Assembly: GCF_026340465.1 (NCBI RefSeq)
Contig: NZ_JAPEPC010000001.1
Span: 5,957,001-6,021,000 of the forward strand
From: Streptomyces sp. NBC_01306
Lineage (GTDB): Bacteria > Actinomycetota > Actinomycetes > Streptomycetales > Streptomycetaceae
Direction of reading: 5' to 3'
DNA: 64,000 nt
Shown: one piece after another, positions 26,293-34,972 of the stretch
Layout: each line of letters opens with the position of its first letter
How positions within the stretch are numbered: the stretch's first letter is position 1
Translations under genes and position numbers: made by a program
Notes under the pieces: model-generated
Seen by the model: only the letters and a program-made list of their open reading frames with translations
Database searches by the model: none
What the model was told of the DNA's origin: nothing

Positions 26293-26436
26293 GTAAAGGA
26301 AATTTACCCAGCAAATTCGAAAAATGCATTCTGGCGCAGGGTTGGCCAAAAGTTCAGTCCATGCTATCGCGCGGGCGCGGGTCGGCGCCTCTCCGGTCGC
26401 GAATATGGCTGATTTGTACCGGAATTATCGGGCAAA

Positions 26437-26461
26437 GTGACCGTACTGTGGGGTCGGTCAC
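26437..26461. promoter_or_regulatory. inverted repeat upstream of ectABCD
   Basis: GTGACCG and CGGTCAC form perfect 7-base arms around an 11-base spacer, about 145 bases upstream of the ectA start. The span (25 bases) suits a dimeric regulator. No ectR-type regulator gene is adjacent, so the binding protein is unknown. Confidence 0.4.
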
Positions 26462-26625
26462 AGATGCGTAACCTTCGTGATGTGTGTCCGAAACCCGCTG
26501 ATGGAACCTGTGGAAAATACTGCGTTTAGGGTCCGGGAAAGCGGGCAGAAGAAAAAAGTTGCCTGTACTGGTAAAAGCCGGAATTCTGCATTCTGCAATT
26601 CTTTGATTACGCGGGCTGTGTGTAC

Positions 26626-26660
26626 GGGGGTGTGTACGGGGCCGGGCCGTACACACCCCC
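26626..26660 (-). terminator. terminator hairpin after the class V aminotransferase
   Basis: A 14-base perfect stem, arms 26626-26639 and 26647-26660 around GGCCGGG, lies about 20 bases past the stop of the minus-strand PLP gene. It separates that gene from the ect promoter region. Confidence 0.75.
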
Positions 26661-26680
26661 CGCCGTACGGGGCCGGTGGC

Positions 26681-27817
26681 TCAGCCGCGCTGCCAGGCCT
26701 CCGACACGGCGCCGCGTGCGGCCTCCAGATCGACAGCGGCCCCCGGACCACCCGAAGCGGGGCCACCCGGTACGGCGTCGCTCAGCGCGGCACCCAGTGC
26801 CGCGAGCGAGGACTGCACCACGCCCTGGGCGGCGTCCGGGCCGTAGTGGTTGATCCGCACCATCTCCCCGGCCAGCGCCCCGCCGCCCGCGATCAGCGGC
26901 AGCGTGGGGTCGGCCGCCAGGGCCTTCGCGACCAGCTCCGACGCGTCGACCCCGGCCGGGGTCCGGAGCGTGGTGGCCACGGGGGCCGCGTCCCGTGCCT
27001 CGTGCACGAACGGCGCCAGTCCGCCACCCAGGGCGAGCGCCCCGGCCCGGGTTGCCGCGGCGGCCCGTGCGTGCCGGTCCATCACCGCTTCGGGGCCCTC
27101 CGACTCGATCCGCTCCAGACAGGCCCCCAGCGCCAGCATCTCCAGCTGGGCGGGCGCGTGCGGCAGCGCGGTGCGCCCCGCGTCGATCCAGCGCTCCTTC
27201 CAGTCCAGGAGCGACAGGTACGAGCGGCGCGGAGCCCGCGGGTTCTCCGCGAACCGCTGCCAGGCGCGCTCGCTCACGGAGACGGCCGACACCCCGGCGG
27301 GGCCGCCCATCGCCTTCTGCGCGCCGATCACGCAGAGATCCACCCCCCAGGCGTCCGGCAGCAGCGGCTCGGCGCCCACCGACGCGACCGCGTCCAGCAT
27401 GAAGAGCGCGCCGTGCGCCCGTACCGCCTCACCGATCTCCGCGACCGGGTTGGTGTTGCCGGTCGCCGCCTCCGCGTGGACCAGGGACACGAAGTCGATC
27501 TCCGGGCGGGCGGCGAGCGCCTCGCGCACCTGGTCCGCGGTGACCGCGGTGTGGAACGGCACGGCCAGGTCGACCACGGTGACCCCGCAGTCGCGCAGCC
27601 AGTTGCCGAAGGTCTGGCCGTACGGCCCGGTGATCACATTGAGCGCGGTGGAGCCCGGCCTGGCGCCGGAGCGGATGCAGCCCTCCAGCGGCAGCAGCGC
27701 CTCCCCCTGCATGATCACGATGTCCTGCCGGGTGCCGAGCAGCGAGGCCGTCTGCCGCTCGATCGCGGCGAAGTGCGCGGGGGTGAGCGGGGCGAGGTCA
27801 AGGAAGGGGTGCGTCAC
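26681..27817 (-). CDS. class V PLP aminotransferase (alanine-glyoxylate/2-AEP-like)
   Basis: A 378-residue class V aminotransferase of the alanine-glyoxylate, serine-pyruvate, pyridoxamine-pyruvate and 2-aminoethylphosphonate transaminase group. Seen: LNVITGPYGQ, VHAEAATGNTNPV, FMLDAVASVGAEP (cofactor Asp) and the Schiff-base Lys in CVIGAQKAMGGPAGVSAV. Substrate is not deducible. It starts at a GTG with a GAAGAGAG-type site and is divergent from an amidohydrolase gene (105-base spacer), so the two may share control. Confidence 0.83.
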   Translation of the reverse strand: MTHPFLDLAPLTPAHFAAIERQTASLLGTRQDIVIMQGEALLPLEGCIRSGARPGSTALNVITGPYGQTFGNWLRDCGVTVVDLAVPFHTAVTADQVREALAARPEIDFVSLVHAEAATGNTNPVAEIGEAVRAHGALFMLDAVASVGAEPLLPDAWGVDLCVIGAQKAMGGPAGVSAVSVSERAWQRFAENPRAPRRSYLSLLDWKERWIDAGRTALPHAPAQLEMLALGACLERIESEGPEAVMDRHARAAAATRAGALALGGGLAPFVHEARDAAPVATTLRTPAGVDASELVAKALAADPTLPLIAGGGALAGEMVRINHYGPDAAQGVVQSSLAALGAALSDAVPGGPASGGPGAAVDLEAARGAVSEAWQRG

Positions 27818-27921
27818 TGTGGTGCTCTCTTCGCGAGTTCGTTCGGGCTGCCGGTCCGATGGTACTGAGCAGGATTCCGGGCCCCTGCCGCCCGGCGTGG
27901 CCCCGTCGTTAGGCTCGCCGC

Positions 27922-29007
27922 ATGAGCGATCACACGGTGCTGCATGTGAAGGGGCGGGTGCTGGTCGGGCCCGACGACGTCAGGGACGAACTGTGGGTGG
28001 TCGGCGGGCGGATCACCTATGTACGCCCGGCCGCGGAGGCCGTCACCGTGCGGGGATGGGTGCTGCCAGGGCTGGTCGACGCGCACTGCCACGTCGGGCT
28101 CGACGCGCACGGCGCGGTCGACGACGCGACCAGCGAGAAGCAGGCGCTCGGCGAGCGGGAGGCCGGGGCGCTGCTGCTGCGCGACGCGGGATCGCCCTCC
28201 GACACCCGCTGGATCGACGGCCGCGCCGACCTCCCGAAGATCATCCGGGCGGGCCGCCACATCGCGCGCACCCGCCGCTACATCCGGAACTACGCCCATG
28301 AGATCGAACCGGGGGACCTCGTCGAGTACGTCGCGAGGGAGGCCCGCAACGGCGACGGCTGGGTCAAACTCGTCGGTGACTGGATCGACCGGGACACCGG
28401 GGACCTCTCCGCCTGCTGGCCGCGCGGGGAGGTGGAGGCGGCGATCGCCGAGGCGCACCGGCTCGGGGCCAGGGTGACCGCGCACTGCTTCGCCGAGGAC
28501 TCGCTGCGCGACCTCGTGGAGGCGGGGATCGACTGCATCGAGCACGCCACCGGGCTCACCGACGAGACCGTCCCGCTCTTCGCCGAGCGGGGGGTCGCGA
28601 TCGTACCGACGCTGGTGAACATCGCGACCTTCCCGCAGCTCGCCGCGGGCGGCGACGCCAAGTACCCGCGCTGGTCCGCCCATATGAGGCGGCTGCACGA
28701 GCGTCGTTACGACACCGTCCGCTCCGCCTACGACGCGGGTGTGCCGGTCTACGTCGGCACGGACGCGGGCGGCTCGCTGCCGCACGGCCTGGTCGCCGAG
28801 GAGGCGGCGGAGCTGGTGAAGGCGGGCATCCCGGTGTCCGACGTGCTGTCGGCTGCGTCCTGGGGCGCCCGGGAGTGGCTGCGCAGGCCGGGGCTCACCG
28901 AGGGCGCGCCGGCCGACCTCGTGGTGTACACGGAGGACCCGCGCGAGAACGTACGGGTGCTGGGTGCCCCGCACCGGGTGGTCCTCGAAGGCCGGGTGGT
29001 GGGGTGA
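27922..29007 (+). CDS. metal-dependent amidohydrolase (imidazolonepropionase/prolidase-like)
   Basis: A 361-residue TIM-barrel amidohydrolase. Metal ligands: HxH in LVDAHCHVGLDAHG, the bridging Lys in WVKLVGDWID, His in VTAHCFAED and DCIEHATGL, and the catalytic Asp in YVGTDAGGSLPHG. It should use a binuclear metal centre to hydrolyse an amide or imide; the substrate is unknown. The short N-terminal beta domain (about 1-50) and closing VVLEGRVV strand are those of subtype I amidohydrolases. Confidence 0.87.
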   Translation: MSDHTVLHVKGRVLVGPDDVRDELWVVGGRITYVRPAAEAVTVRGWVLPGLVDAHCHVGLDAHGAVDDATSEKQALGEREAGALLLRDAGSPSDTRWIDGRADLPKIIRAGRHIARTRRYIRNYAHEIEPGDLVEYVAREARNGDGWVKLVGDWIDRDTGDLSACWPRGEVEAAIAEAHRLGARVTAHCFAEDSLRDLVEAGIDCIEHATGLTDETVPLFAERGVAIVPTLVNIATFPQLAAGGDAKYPRWSAHMRRLHERRYDTVRSAYDAGVPVYVGTDAGGSLPHGLVAEEAAELVKAGIPVSDVLSAASWGAREWLRRPGLTEGAPADLVVYTEDPRENVRVLGAPHRVVLEGRVVG

Positions 29008-29367
29008 GAGAACCACCCGGACCGCCAGGACCACTCGGTGCCGGGGTGGGTCGGCGTTCCGGAGGGTGCCTGGTTGACCGGGCGTGACGTGAGGGCGCCC
29101 GCACTCGTTGAGGCACCTGGTGTGCGCCCCGCGGGGCCACCGGCGCACCACCTCGGGGCGGTGAAACGAGGGGTTCAGAGGAACGCCCGTGCCTCAGGAT
29201 TCGAATGCAGACGCGGAAACGCCACTTTGGAGTGAACTCACGTCAGGTTGCTGACCGTTCACCCACAGTGCGTAAAGATTCCGGTGTCTCGGTCGCCGGC
29301 GCACCCACGAAGTCCCCGTGAGCTGCGCCCCCGGCGACGTCATGTCTCTTGTGGGGGTACCACCGCT
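29008..29367. other. intergenic region before the LAETG protein
   Basis: About 360 bases without a supported gene. An imperfect hairpin (GGTGTGCGCC at 29119-29128 against GGCGCACCACC at 29142-29152, one bulge) may terminate the amidohydrolase transcript. The second half (about 29190-29290) is less GC-rich and probably carries the promoter of the surface-protein gene. I recognise no riboswitch there. Confidence 0.5.
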
Positions 29368-30327
29368 TTGAACAGCAACACCTTCCGTATGCCCGCACGC
29401 CGTACGGCCGCCGTCTGTGTGGCCGCCGCGCTGACCGCGGGCCCCGCGGCGCTCCTCGCCGCGGCGCCCGCCCAGGCGGCCACCGGCAGTGACGGAAAGG
29501 CGAGCGCAGTCGTGCTCCGTACCGGGCTCGATGTCTCGCTGCTCAACAAGACCGTCGATGTGCCGCTCACGGTCGCGCTCAACGAGGTGCACGCCCCGGC
29601 CAGCGCGGACAGGACCGCGCTGACCGCGAAGCTGGACGGTGTCGACAAGGGCCGCCCGTTCAGCCTGCTGCGCGCCGATGTCGCCACCGCCCGGGCGACG
29701 GCCGACCGGCACAGGGCGGAGGGGTACGCCAACGTCGCCCGCGCGTCGGTCCATGTCCCCGGGCTGCCGCTGCTGTCGCTGATCGAGGTCGAGAAGGTCA
29801 CGTCGAAGGCGGTCTGCGAGGCCGGTGAGCGGCCGCACGCCGAGTCGAACGTGCTCGGCCATGTGACCGTGCTCGGCAAGCGGATCACGCTCTCCGCCGG
29901 TGGCTCGACCCGGATCCATGTGCCCGCCGTCGGTGATGTCACGCTCGACCTCTCGAAGACCAGCACGACATCCCGTACGGCCGCCGCCACCGCGCTGCAG
30001 CTCAAGGTGTCGGTCAACCCGCTGAAGCTGAACGTCGCCGATGTCCAGGGCGAGGTGACCCTCGCGCAGGCGACCTGCGAGTCGCCGAAGGCCGCCCCGG
30101 CGGGCCACCAGGGCGGCGGCCGGCCGGCGGAGCCCACCCCCGCCACCGGGGTCGAGGAACAGACCGTGGCCCACCCGAAGCCGGCGGCCGCGCCGGAGAA
30201 GGAGCACCTCGCGGAGACCGGCGGCAGCTCCATGACGCCGTACATCGCGGGAGGCGCGGCGGCCCTGGTCCTGGCCGGCGGCGGCGCGCTCGCGGTGGCC
30301 CGTGGACGGAGCCGCAACAAGGCCTGA
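29368..30327 (+). CDS. LAETG-anchored surface protein (SCO1860-like)
   Basis: A 319-residue secreted protein. The signal peptide is about residues 1-37 (RRTAAV... to APAQA|A). A beta-rich extracellular domain of unknown function follows, then a Pro/Ala/Gly spacer (about 245-280). The sortase E signal LAETGG, a hydrophobic helix (YIAGGAAALVLAGGGALAVA) and a basic tail close the protein. Sortase should link it to peptidoglycan at LAET|G. I prefer the TTG at 29368, preceded by GTGGGGG at about 11 bases, to the ATG at 29389, which has no ribosome site. Repeats and a terminator follow. Confidence 0.87.
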   Translation: MNSNTFRMPARRTAAVCVAAALTAGPAALLAAAPAQAATGSDGKASAVVLRTGLDVSLLNKTVDVPLTVALNEVHAPASADRTALTAKLDGVDKGRPFSLLRADVATARATADRHRAEGYANVARASVHVPGLPLLSLIEVEKVTSKAVCEAGERPHAESNVLGHVTVLGKRITLSAGGSTRIHVPAVGDVTLDLSKTSTTSRTAAATALQLKVSVNPLKLNVADVQGEVTLAQATCESPKAAPAGHQGGGRPAEPTPATGVEEQTVAHPKPAAAPEKEHLAETGGSSMTPYIAGGAAALVLAGGGALAVARGRSRNKA

Positions 30328-30336
30328 CCGGTACGG

Positions 30337-30409
30337 GAGCCGGGCCGTACGACGGGGCTTACGAGAGCCGGCCGTACGAGCACGGGCCGTACGAGTGCCG
30401 GTCGTACGA
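30337..30409. repeat. degenerate 15-bp tandem repeats
   Basis: About five imperfect copies of a unit like GAGCCGGCCGTACGA directly follow the surface-protein stop. Three consecutive 15-base copies are at 30365-30379, 30380-30394 and 30395-30409; two less regular ones lie before them (from 30337). Probably slippage-generated. Confidence 0.7.
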
Positions 30410-30411
30410 GA

Positions 30412-30446
30412 GCCGGGGCCGCACCGGAGGGGGGTGCGGCCCCGGC
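30412..30446. terminator. bidirectional terminator between surface protein and cobC
   Basis: A perfect 14-base stem: GCCGGGGCCGCACC (30412-30425) and its complement (30433-30446) around a 7-base loop. It lies between two convergent genes. Confidence 0.85.
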
Positions 30447-30457
30447 CCGTCCGGACG

Positions 30458-31531
30458 TCAGCCGGAGATTCCGCTCAGCGCCTGGTCGAGCGCCTGCAGG
30501 AACCGGTTGGTCGTCGCACGGTCGCGCACCGCGAGCCGCAGCCACTCGGGCCCGAGCCCCGGAAAGGTGTCACCGCGGCGGGCCGCGAAGCCCAGCTGCC
30601 GCAGCCGCTCCCGCACCTCGTCGGCACGCTCCATCCGGACGAGCACGAACGGGCCCTCGGCCGCCTCGACCGCGCGTACCTCGTCGAACTCCGCGAGACC
30701 GGCCAGCAGATGGGCGCGGTCCTCGGCGATCGCGTGCGCGGCGAGCTCCGCCTCGGCCAGTGCGGGAGCCGCCGAGCACGCCTCGGCCGCGGCCAGCGCC
30801 GGGGTGGACACCGGCCACAACGGCTGTGCGCGCGCCAGCAGTTCCACCGTCTCCGGGTCGGCCAGCACATAGCCGATCCGCAGCCCCGCGAGACCCCAGG
30901 TCTTGGTGAGGCTGCGCAGGACGATCAGGCCCGGCACATCCGTACGGCCGGCGAGCGACTCGCGCTCGCCGGGCACCGCGTCCATGAACGCCTCGTCGAC
31001 CACCAGCAGCCGCCCCGGCGCAGCCAGCGAGGCGAGCGTTCCGGCCGGGTGCAGTACGGACGTCGGGTTGGTCGGATTGCCCGCCACCACCAGGTCCGCC
31101 GCTTCGGGCACGGCCGCCGGATCCAGCCGGAAACCGTCCTCCGCACGCAGCAGCACCCGCCGCACCGTGTGCCCGGCGTCGCGCAGCGCCGCCTCCGGCT
31201 CGGTGAACTGCGGATGCACGACCACGGGTCTGCGCACCGGAAGGGCGCGGGCGATCAGCACGAACGCCTCGGCGGCGCCGGCTGTCAGCAGGACCCGTTC
31301 GACCGGCAGCCCGTGCCGGGCGGCCACCGCGGCTCTGGCGGCCCGTCCGTCGGGGTACGCGGCCAGGCCGCCGAGCGACCCCGCTATGTGGTCCCTGAGC
31401 CAGGGCGGGGGAGTGCCCGCCCTGACATTGACCGCGAGGTCGGTGAGGCCGCCGGGACCGCAGTCCCGTACCTCCGCGTCGCCGTGGTGCCGCAGATCGT
31501 GGACGTCAGTGTGTGAGCGCATGACTGCCAT
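30458..31531 (-). CDS. cobC: CobC/CobD-type PLP decarboxylase-aminotransferase homologue
   Basis: A class I/II PLP protein of about 357 residues of the actinobacterial 'Rv2231c/CobC' type, related to histidinol-phosphate aminotransferase and L-threonine-phosphate decarboxylase. In cobalamin synthesis this activity supplies the aminopropanol linker. Seen: AYPDGRAARAAVAARHGL, VVAGNPTNPTS, VVDEAFMDA and the Schiff-base Lys in LRSLTKTWGLAGLRIGY. The start is uncertain: ATGs at 31531 and 31522 both lie inside the upstream CobE-like gene, and only a distant GAGGGG precedes them. Cobalamin context supports the role. Confidence 0.8.
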   Translation of the reverse strand: MAVMRSHTDVHDLRHHGDAEVRDCGPGGLTDLAVNVRAGTPPPWLRDHIAGSLGGLAAYPDGRAARAAVAARHGLPVERVLLTAGAAEAFVLIARALPVRRPVVVHPQFTEPEAALRDAGHTVRRVLLRAEDGFRLDPAAVPEAADLVVAGNPTNPTSVLHPAGTLASLAAPGRLLVVDEAFMDAVPGERESLAGRTDVPGLIVLRSLTKTWGLAGLRIGYVLADPETVELLARAQPLWPVSTPALAAAEACSAAPALAEAELAAHAIAEDRAHLLAGLAEFDEVRAVEAAEGPFVLVRMERADEVRERLRQLGFAARRGDTFPGLGPEWLRLAVRDRATTNRFLQALDQALSGISG

Positions 31532-32075
31532 GGTGGTGAAGGTGGTGCCCCTCGTCATCAGGGTGGAGGTGGGGCTGTTGTGGAAGTCCCGGATCCGCGA
31601 CGGCGCCGCGCGGCGCCATCCGGTGCCCCGGGCCCGGTGGTGCGGGCGGTTCACGGCGTACGACGGCGCAGGTCGCCATCGCCGGGCGGCCGTGCGGCGC
31701 CGACTTCCGCTTCGGGACGAGCAGTTCGCCGCCGCCGGCGAGTGCGGCCGCCTCCGCGACCGACGGGGTGCCGACCGCGGCCCGTGACGTGTCCGACGGG
31801 TGGGGCACCTCGATCCGGGCGAGCACGGCGGCGCCGTACGGACGCAGCGGCACCCCCAGCCGCACGGCGGCGGCGAGCAGCCCCGGCTCGCCGGCCCTGC
31901 TGTCCACGGTCGTCAGCTCGGCGACATCGAGCGGCGAAAGACCGGCGTCCCGCAGGGCGGCCACGACCAGCCCGATGACCTCGTCGGCACGGACCCCGCG
32001 GGAGGCCCCGACACCCACGACGAGGTCCGGCGCACGCTCCGGTGCTCCCACCGGGCCGGGTTCGACAGCGGTCAT
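31506..32075 (-). CDS. cobE: CobE/CbiG C-terminal domain cobalamin protein with His-rich tail
   Basis: A 189-residue protein whose core (about 15-140) is the CobE/CbiG_C fold: VVGVGASRGVRADEV, LTTVDSRAGEPGLLAAA and LPKRK-type LLVPKRKSAP. CbiG opens the delta-lactone of cobalt-precorrin-5A; CobE is its aerobic-pathway relative of unclear function. The last 25 residues are rich in histidine (HLHPDDEGHHLHHHGSH), suggesting metal handling. I start at 32075 because GGAGAGG lies 10 bases upstream. Its 3' end overlaps the start of the cobC-like gene. Confidence 0.8.
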   Translation of the reverse strand: MTAVEPGPVGAPERAPDLVVGVGASRGVRADEVIGLVVAALRDAGLSPLDVAELTTVDSRAGEPGLLAAAVRLGVPLRPYGAAVLARIEVPHPSDTSRAAVGTPSVAEAAALAGGGELLVPKRKSAPHGRPAMATCAVVRREPPAPPGPGHRMAPRGAVADPGLPQQPHLHPDDEGHHLHHHGSHALTH

Positions 32076-32148
32076 GGGCGCGGGTTCCTCTCCGGCGGAT
32101 TCAGACGTTGACATGCGGGACCGGGGTGTCATGGGCTAGGCAGGGCCC

Positions 32149-32871
32149 ATGGCGGTCTTCGTCGCGCTCGGCGCGTTCCTGATGACGCTGGTCGGTGGCT
32201 GGACGGCTCAGCGGGTCACCGACAAGCGCCATCTCGTGCTGGGTCTGGCCGGCGGACTGATGCTCGGCGTGGTCGGGCTCGACCTGCTGCCCGAGGCGCT
32301 GCGCGCGGCGGGCGGCGAGATCTTCGGTGTGCCCGCCGCGCTGCTGCTGTTCGTCGGCGGGTTCCTCGTCGCCCACCTGGTGGAGCGGCTGCTCGCGGTA
32401 CGCCAGGCGGCGCACGGGGCGGCGGAGGAGCGGGTGCCCCAGGTCGGGCTGACGGCGGCGGCGGCGATGGTCGGCCACAGCCTGATGGACGGTGTCGCGA
32501 TCGGCGCCGCCTTCCAGGTGGGCGACGGGATGGGCGCCGCCGTGGCCATCGCGGTGGTCACCCACGACTTCGCGGACGGCTTCAACACGTACACCCTGAC
32601 CAGCCTGTACGGGAACGCACGCCGCAAGGCGATCGCCATGCTGGTCGCCGACGCGCTGGCTCCCGTGGTGGGTGCGGCGTCGACCCTGCTGTTCACCCTT
32701 CCGGAGCAGCCGCTCGGCTGCTATCTCGGCTTCTTCGGCGGTGTTCTGCTCTATCTCGCCGCCGCCGAGATCCTTCCCGAGGCCCACCACGAACACCCGG
32801 CCCGCTCCACGCTGCTGTGCACCGTGGCGGGGGTGGCGTTCATCTGGCTCGTGGTGGGCATCGCGGGCTGA
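32149..32871 (+). CDS. ZIP-family divalent metal transporter
   Basis: A 240-residue ZIP transporter with about eight hydrophobic segments. The metal-binding helices are visible: VGHSLMDGVAIGAA (about 108-121) and VTHDFADGFN (about 137-146), matching the conserved H-x3-D/E and HD/HE motifs of helices IV and V. An acidic/His stretch follows late (AEILPEAHHEH). Placed among cobalamin genes, it may import zinc or cobalt, but substrate is inferred only. It is divergent from cobE and convergent with cobB. Confidence 0.88.
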   Translation: MAVFVALGAFLMTLVGGWTAQRVTDKRHLVLGLAGGLMLGVVGLDLLPEALRAAGGEIFGVPAALLLFVGGFLVAHLVERLLAVRQAAHGAAEERVPQVGLTAAAAMVGHSLMDGVAIGAAFQVGDGMGAAVAIAVVTHDFADGFNTYTLTSLYGNARRKAIAMLVADALAPVVGAASTLLFTLPEQPLGCYLGFFGGVLLYLAAAEILPEAHHEHPARSTLLCTVAGVAFIWLVVGIAG

Positions 32872-32891
32872 GAGCCCCGCAACCCCGCGCA

Positions 32892-32945
32892 CCGGCCCCG
32901 CGACAGGCCACCCCGGATTCTGGAGCGGCCCCGGCCCCGCGACAG
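32892..32945. repeat. 15-bp direct repeat between convergent genes
   Basis: CCGGCCCCGCGACAG occurs at 32892-32906 and again at 32931-32945, in the spacer between the ZIP gene and the cobB stop. No inverted pairing was seen. Confidence 0.7.
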
Positions 32946-32951
32946 ACCCGT

Positions 32952-34382
32952 TCATCCCGTGCACCGGTCCACGAATCTGCGGGCGACCGCGGGCTGCGCG
33001 GCCCAGTGCGTGTGCAGATAGCTCGCGTGCACGCCCTGCTGGACGAAGCCCTCGACCCGGCGTTCCGGCTGGTGCACACCCCACGCGGGGGTGGCGCCCG
33101 CACCGGGCTCAAGGACCGTGCGGTGGAACTCGTGGGCGCGCAGCCGGGTCCCGGCCTGCGCCAGCGAGCTGTCCGACACGGCCACCGCGTCCCGGTAGCC
33201 GAGCGTCAGCCGCTCCGACATCCGGGCCTCCGCGTCCAGCACCCCGCACATCGGATGCCCGTCGAGCGAGCGCGACAGATACAGCAGCCCGGCGCACTCG
33301 GCGGCGACCGGTGCGCCGGACGCCGCCAGCTCCGCCACGGCCCCGCGCAGCGGCGCGTTGGCGGACAGCTCGGGCCCGTACACCTCGGGGAAGCCGCCGC
33401 CTATGACGAGCGCCCCGGTGCCCTCGGGGAGCCGCTCGTCGTGGAGCGGGTCGAAGCCGACGACATCGGCGCCCGCCGCGGTGAGCAGCTCGGTGTGCTC
33501 GGTGTACGAGAAGGAGAACGCGGCCCCGCCCGCGACGGCGACGACCGGGCGCCCACGGCGGGCAGCCCCGCCACCGGCTGCCGTGCCAGGACGCGCCGCC
33601 CCGCTGCCGGAGGCCGTAGCAGGATCGGCCGCCCCGCTGCCGGAGCCGGGCGCAAGGGCCTCGTGCGGGTCCCACGCCCCGGCGTCCAGCGGCGGTGCGC
33701 TCCGCGCCAGTGCCAGCACCGCCTCCAGATCGCACCCGGCCCGCACCTGCTCCGCCATCGCCGCGACGGCGCCCACCGCGTCGGGCCGCCGCTCCGCCAC
33801 CGGCACAAGCCCCAGATGCCGGGACGGGGTCTTCGCCTGCCCGGTACGCCGGAGCACTCCGAGCACCGGCACCCCCGACTCGTCCAGCGCCTCCCGGAGC
33901 AGCGCCTCGTGCCGGTCGGAGCCCACCTTGTTGAGGATCACCCCGCCGATCCGCACCCGGGGGTCCCAGGACGCGAACCCGTGCACCAGCGCGGCCACCG
34001 ACCGGGACTGCGACGACGCGTCGACCACCAGCACCACCGGAGCCCGCAGCACCTTCGCGATCTGCGCGGTGGACGCCAGCTCGCCCTGCCCGGCCGCCCC
34101 GTCGTACAGACCCATCACGCCCTCGACGACCGCCAGATCCGCGCCGGCCGCACCGTGCGCGAAGAGCGGCCCGATCAGCTCCGTACCGCAGAGGTACGCG
34201 TCGAGATTGCGCCCGGGGCGGCCGGTCGCCAGCGCGTGGTACCCGGGGTCGATGTAGTCGGGTCCCACCTTGTGCGGCGACACGGCGAGGCCGCGCCCGG
34301 CGAACGCGGCCATCAGGCCGGTGGCGACCGTGGTCTTGCCGCTGCCCGAGGACGGCGCGGCGATGACGAGTCTGGCTACCAC
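32952..34382 (-). CDS. cobB: cobyrinate a,c-diamide synthase
   Basis: A 476-residue ATP-dependent amidase that amidates the a and c side chains of (hydrogeno)cobyrinate, using glutamine. The N-terminal dethiobiotin-synthetase-like domain has the P-loop APSSGSGKTT (9-18) and KVGPDYIDPGYH. The C-terminal class I glutaminase has the nucleophile Cys near 363 in AAECAGLLYLS. A Gly/Ala/Ser-rich linker (about 240-285) between domains is longer than usual. It overlaps the cobO stop and ends the cobalamin operon. Confidence 0.95.
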   Translation of the reverse strand: MVARLVIAAPSSGSGKTTVATGLMAAFAGRGLAVSPHKVGPDYIDPGYHALATGRPGRNLDAYLCGTELIGPLFAHGAAGADLAVVEGVMGLYDGAAGQGELASTAQIAKVLRAPVVLVVDASSQSRSVAALVHGFASWDPRVRIGGVILNKVGSDRHEALLREALDESGVPVLGVLRRTGQAKTPSRHLGLVPVAERRPDAVGAVAAMAEQVRAGCDLEAVLALARSAPPLDAGAWDPHEALAPGSGSGAADPATASGSGAARPGTAAGGGAARRGRPVVAVAGGAAFSFSYTEHTELLTAAGADVVGFDPLHDERLPEGTGALVIGGGFPEVYGPELSANAPLRGAVAELAASGAPVAAECAGLLYLSRSLDGHPMCGVLDAEARMSERLTLGYRDAVAVSDSSLAQAGTRLRAHEFHRTVLEPGAGATPAWGVHQPERRVEGFVQQGVHASYLHTHWAAQPAVARRFVDRCTG

Positions 34383-34972
34383 TCGATGCCCCTCTGCCCC
34401 TTCTGCCCCGCGTCCATCGGATGCTTGACCTTGGACATGTCGGTCACCAGGTCGGCGAAGTCGAGCAGCGGCTGCGGCGCGTTCCGCCCGGTGATCACCA
34501 CATGCTGGGTGCCGGGCCGGTCCCGCAGCACCGAGATCACCTCATCGGTGTCCACCCACCCCCAGTGCATCGGGTACGCGAACTCGTCCAGCACGACCAG
34601 CCGGTAGCTCTCCGCCGCCAGATCGCGCTTGACCTGCTCCCAGCCCTCCCGGGCGGCTTCCTCGCTCGACTCGATGTCCCGCTGGACCCAGGACCAGCCC
34701 TCGCCCATCTTGTGCCAGGCGACCGTCCCGCCCTCACCGCTCTCCCCGAGCACCTTCAGGGCCCGCTCCTCGCCGACCTTCCACTTGGCGGACTTCACGA
34801 ACTGGAACACCCCGATGGGCCAGCCCTGATTCCAGCCGCGCAGCGCGAGCCCGAAGGCCGCGGTCGACTTCCCCTTCCCGATGCCGGTGTGCACCATCGT
34901 CAGCGGCCGGTTGCGGCGCTGGCGGGTGGTGAGCCCGTCCTCGGGCACGGTGGTCGGCTGTCCCTGCGGCAT
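34376..34972 (-). CDS. cobO: cob(I)yrinic acid a,c-diamide adenosyltransferase
   Basis: A 198-residue CobA/CobO/BtuR-type enzyme that transfers the 5'-deoxyadenosyl group of ATP to reduced cobalt. Seen: VHTGIGKGKSTAAFGLALR (P-loop near the N-terminus), FVKSAKWKVGEE, VVLDEFAYPMHWGW and HVVITGRNAPQ, all diagnostic. The start shares one base with the preceding stop (TAATG), and its end overlaps cobB, so all three genes are coupled. Confidence 0.96.
   Translation of the reverse strand: MPQGQPTTVPEDGLTTRQRRNRPLTMVHTGIGKGKSTAAFGLALRGWNQGWPIGVFQFVKSAKWKVGEERALKVLGESGEGGTVAWHKMGEGWSWVQRDIESSEEAAREGWEQVKRDLAAESYRLVVLDEFAYPMHWGWVDTDEVISVLRDRPGTQHVVITGRNAPQPLLDFADLVTDMSKVKHPMDAGQKGQRGIEW

Larger units (their letters stand above)
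26293..26680. other. gene-free, AT-rich region upstream of ectA
   Basis: About 390 bases with no supported gene and with far more A/T than the rest of the window, mainly 26290-26330 and 26500-26620. It must hold the ectABCD promoter. A -10-like TAAATT (26301-26306, minus strand) stands next to the ectA start without a good -35. A 7-base inverted repeat GTGACCG...CGGTCAC (arms 26437-26443 and 26455-26461, 11-base spacer) is a candidate regulator site. The terminator of the next gene occupies its right edge. Confidence 0.6.
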
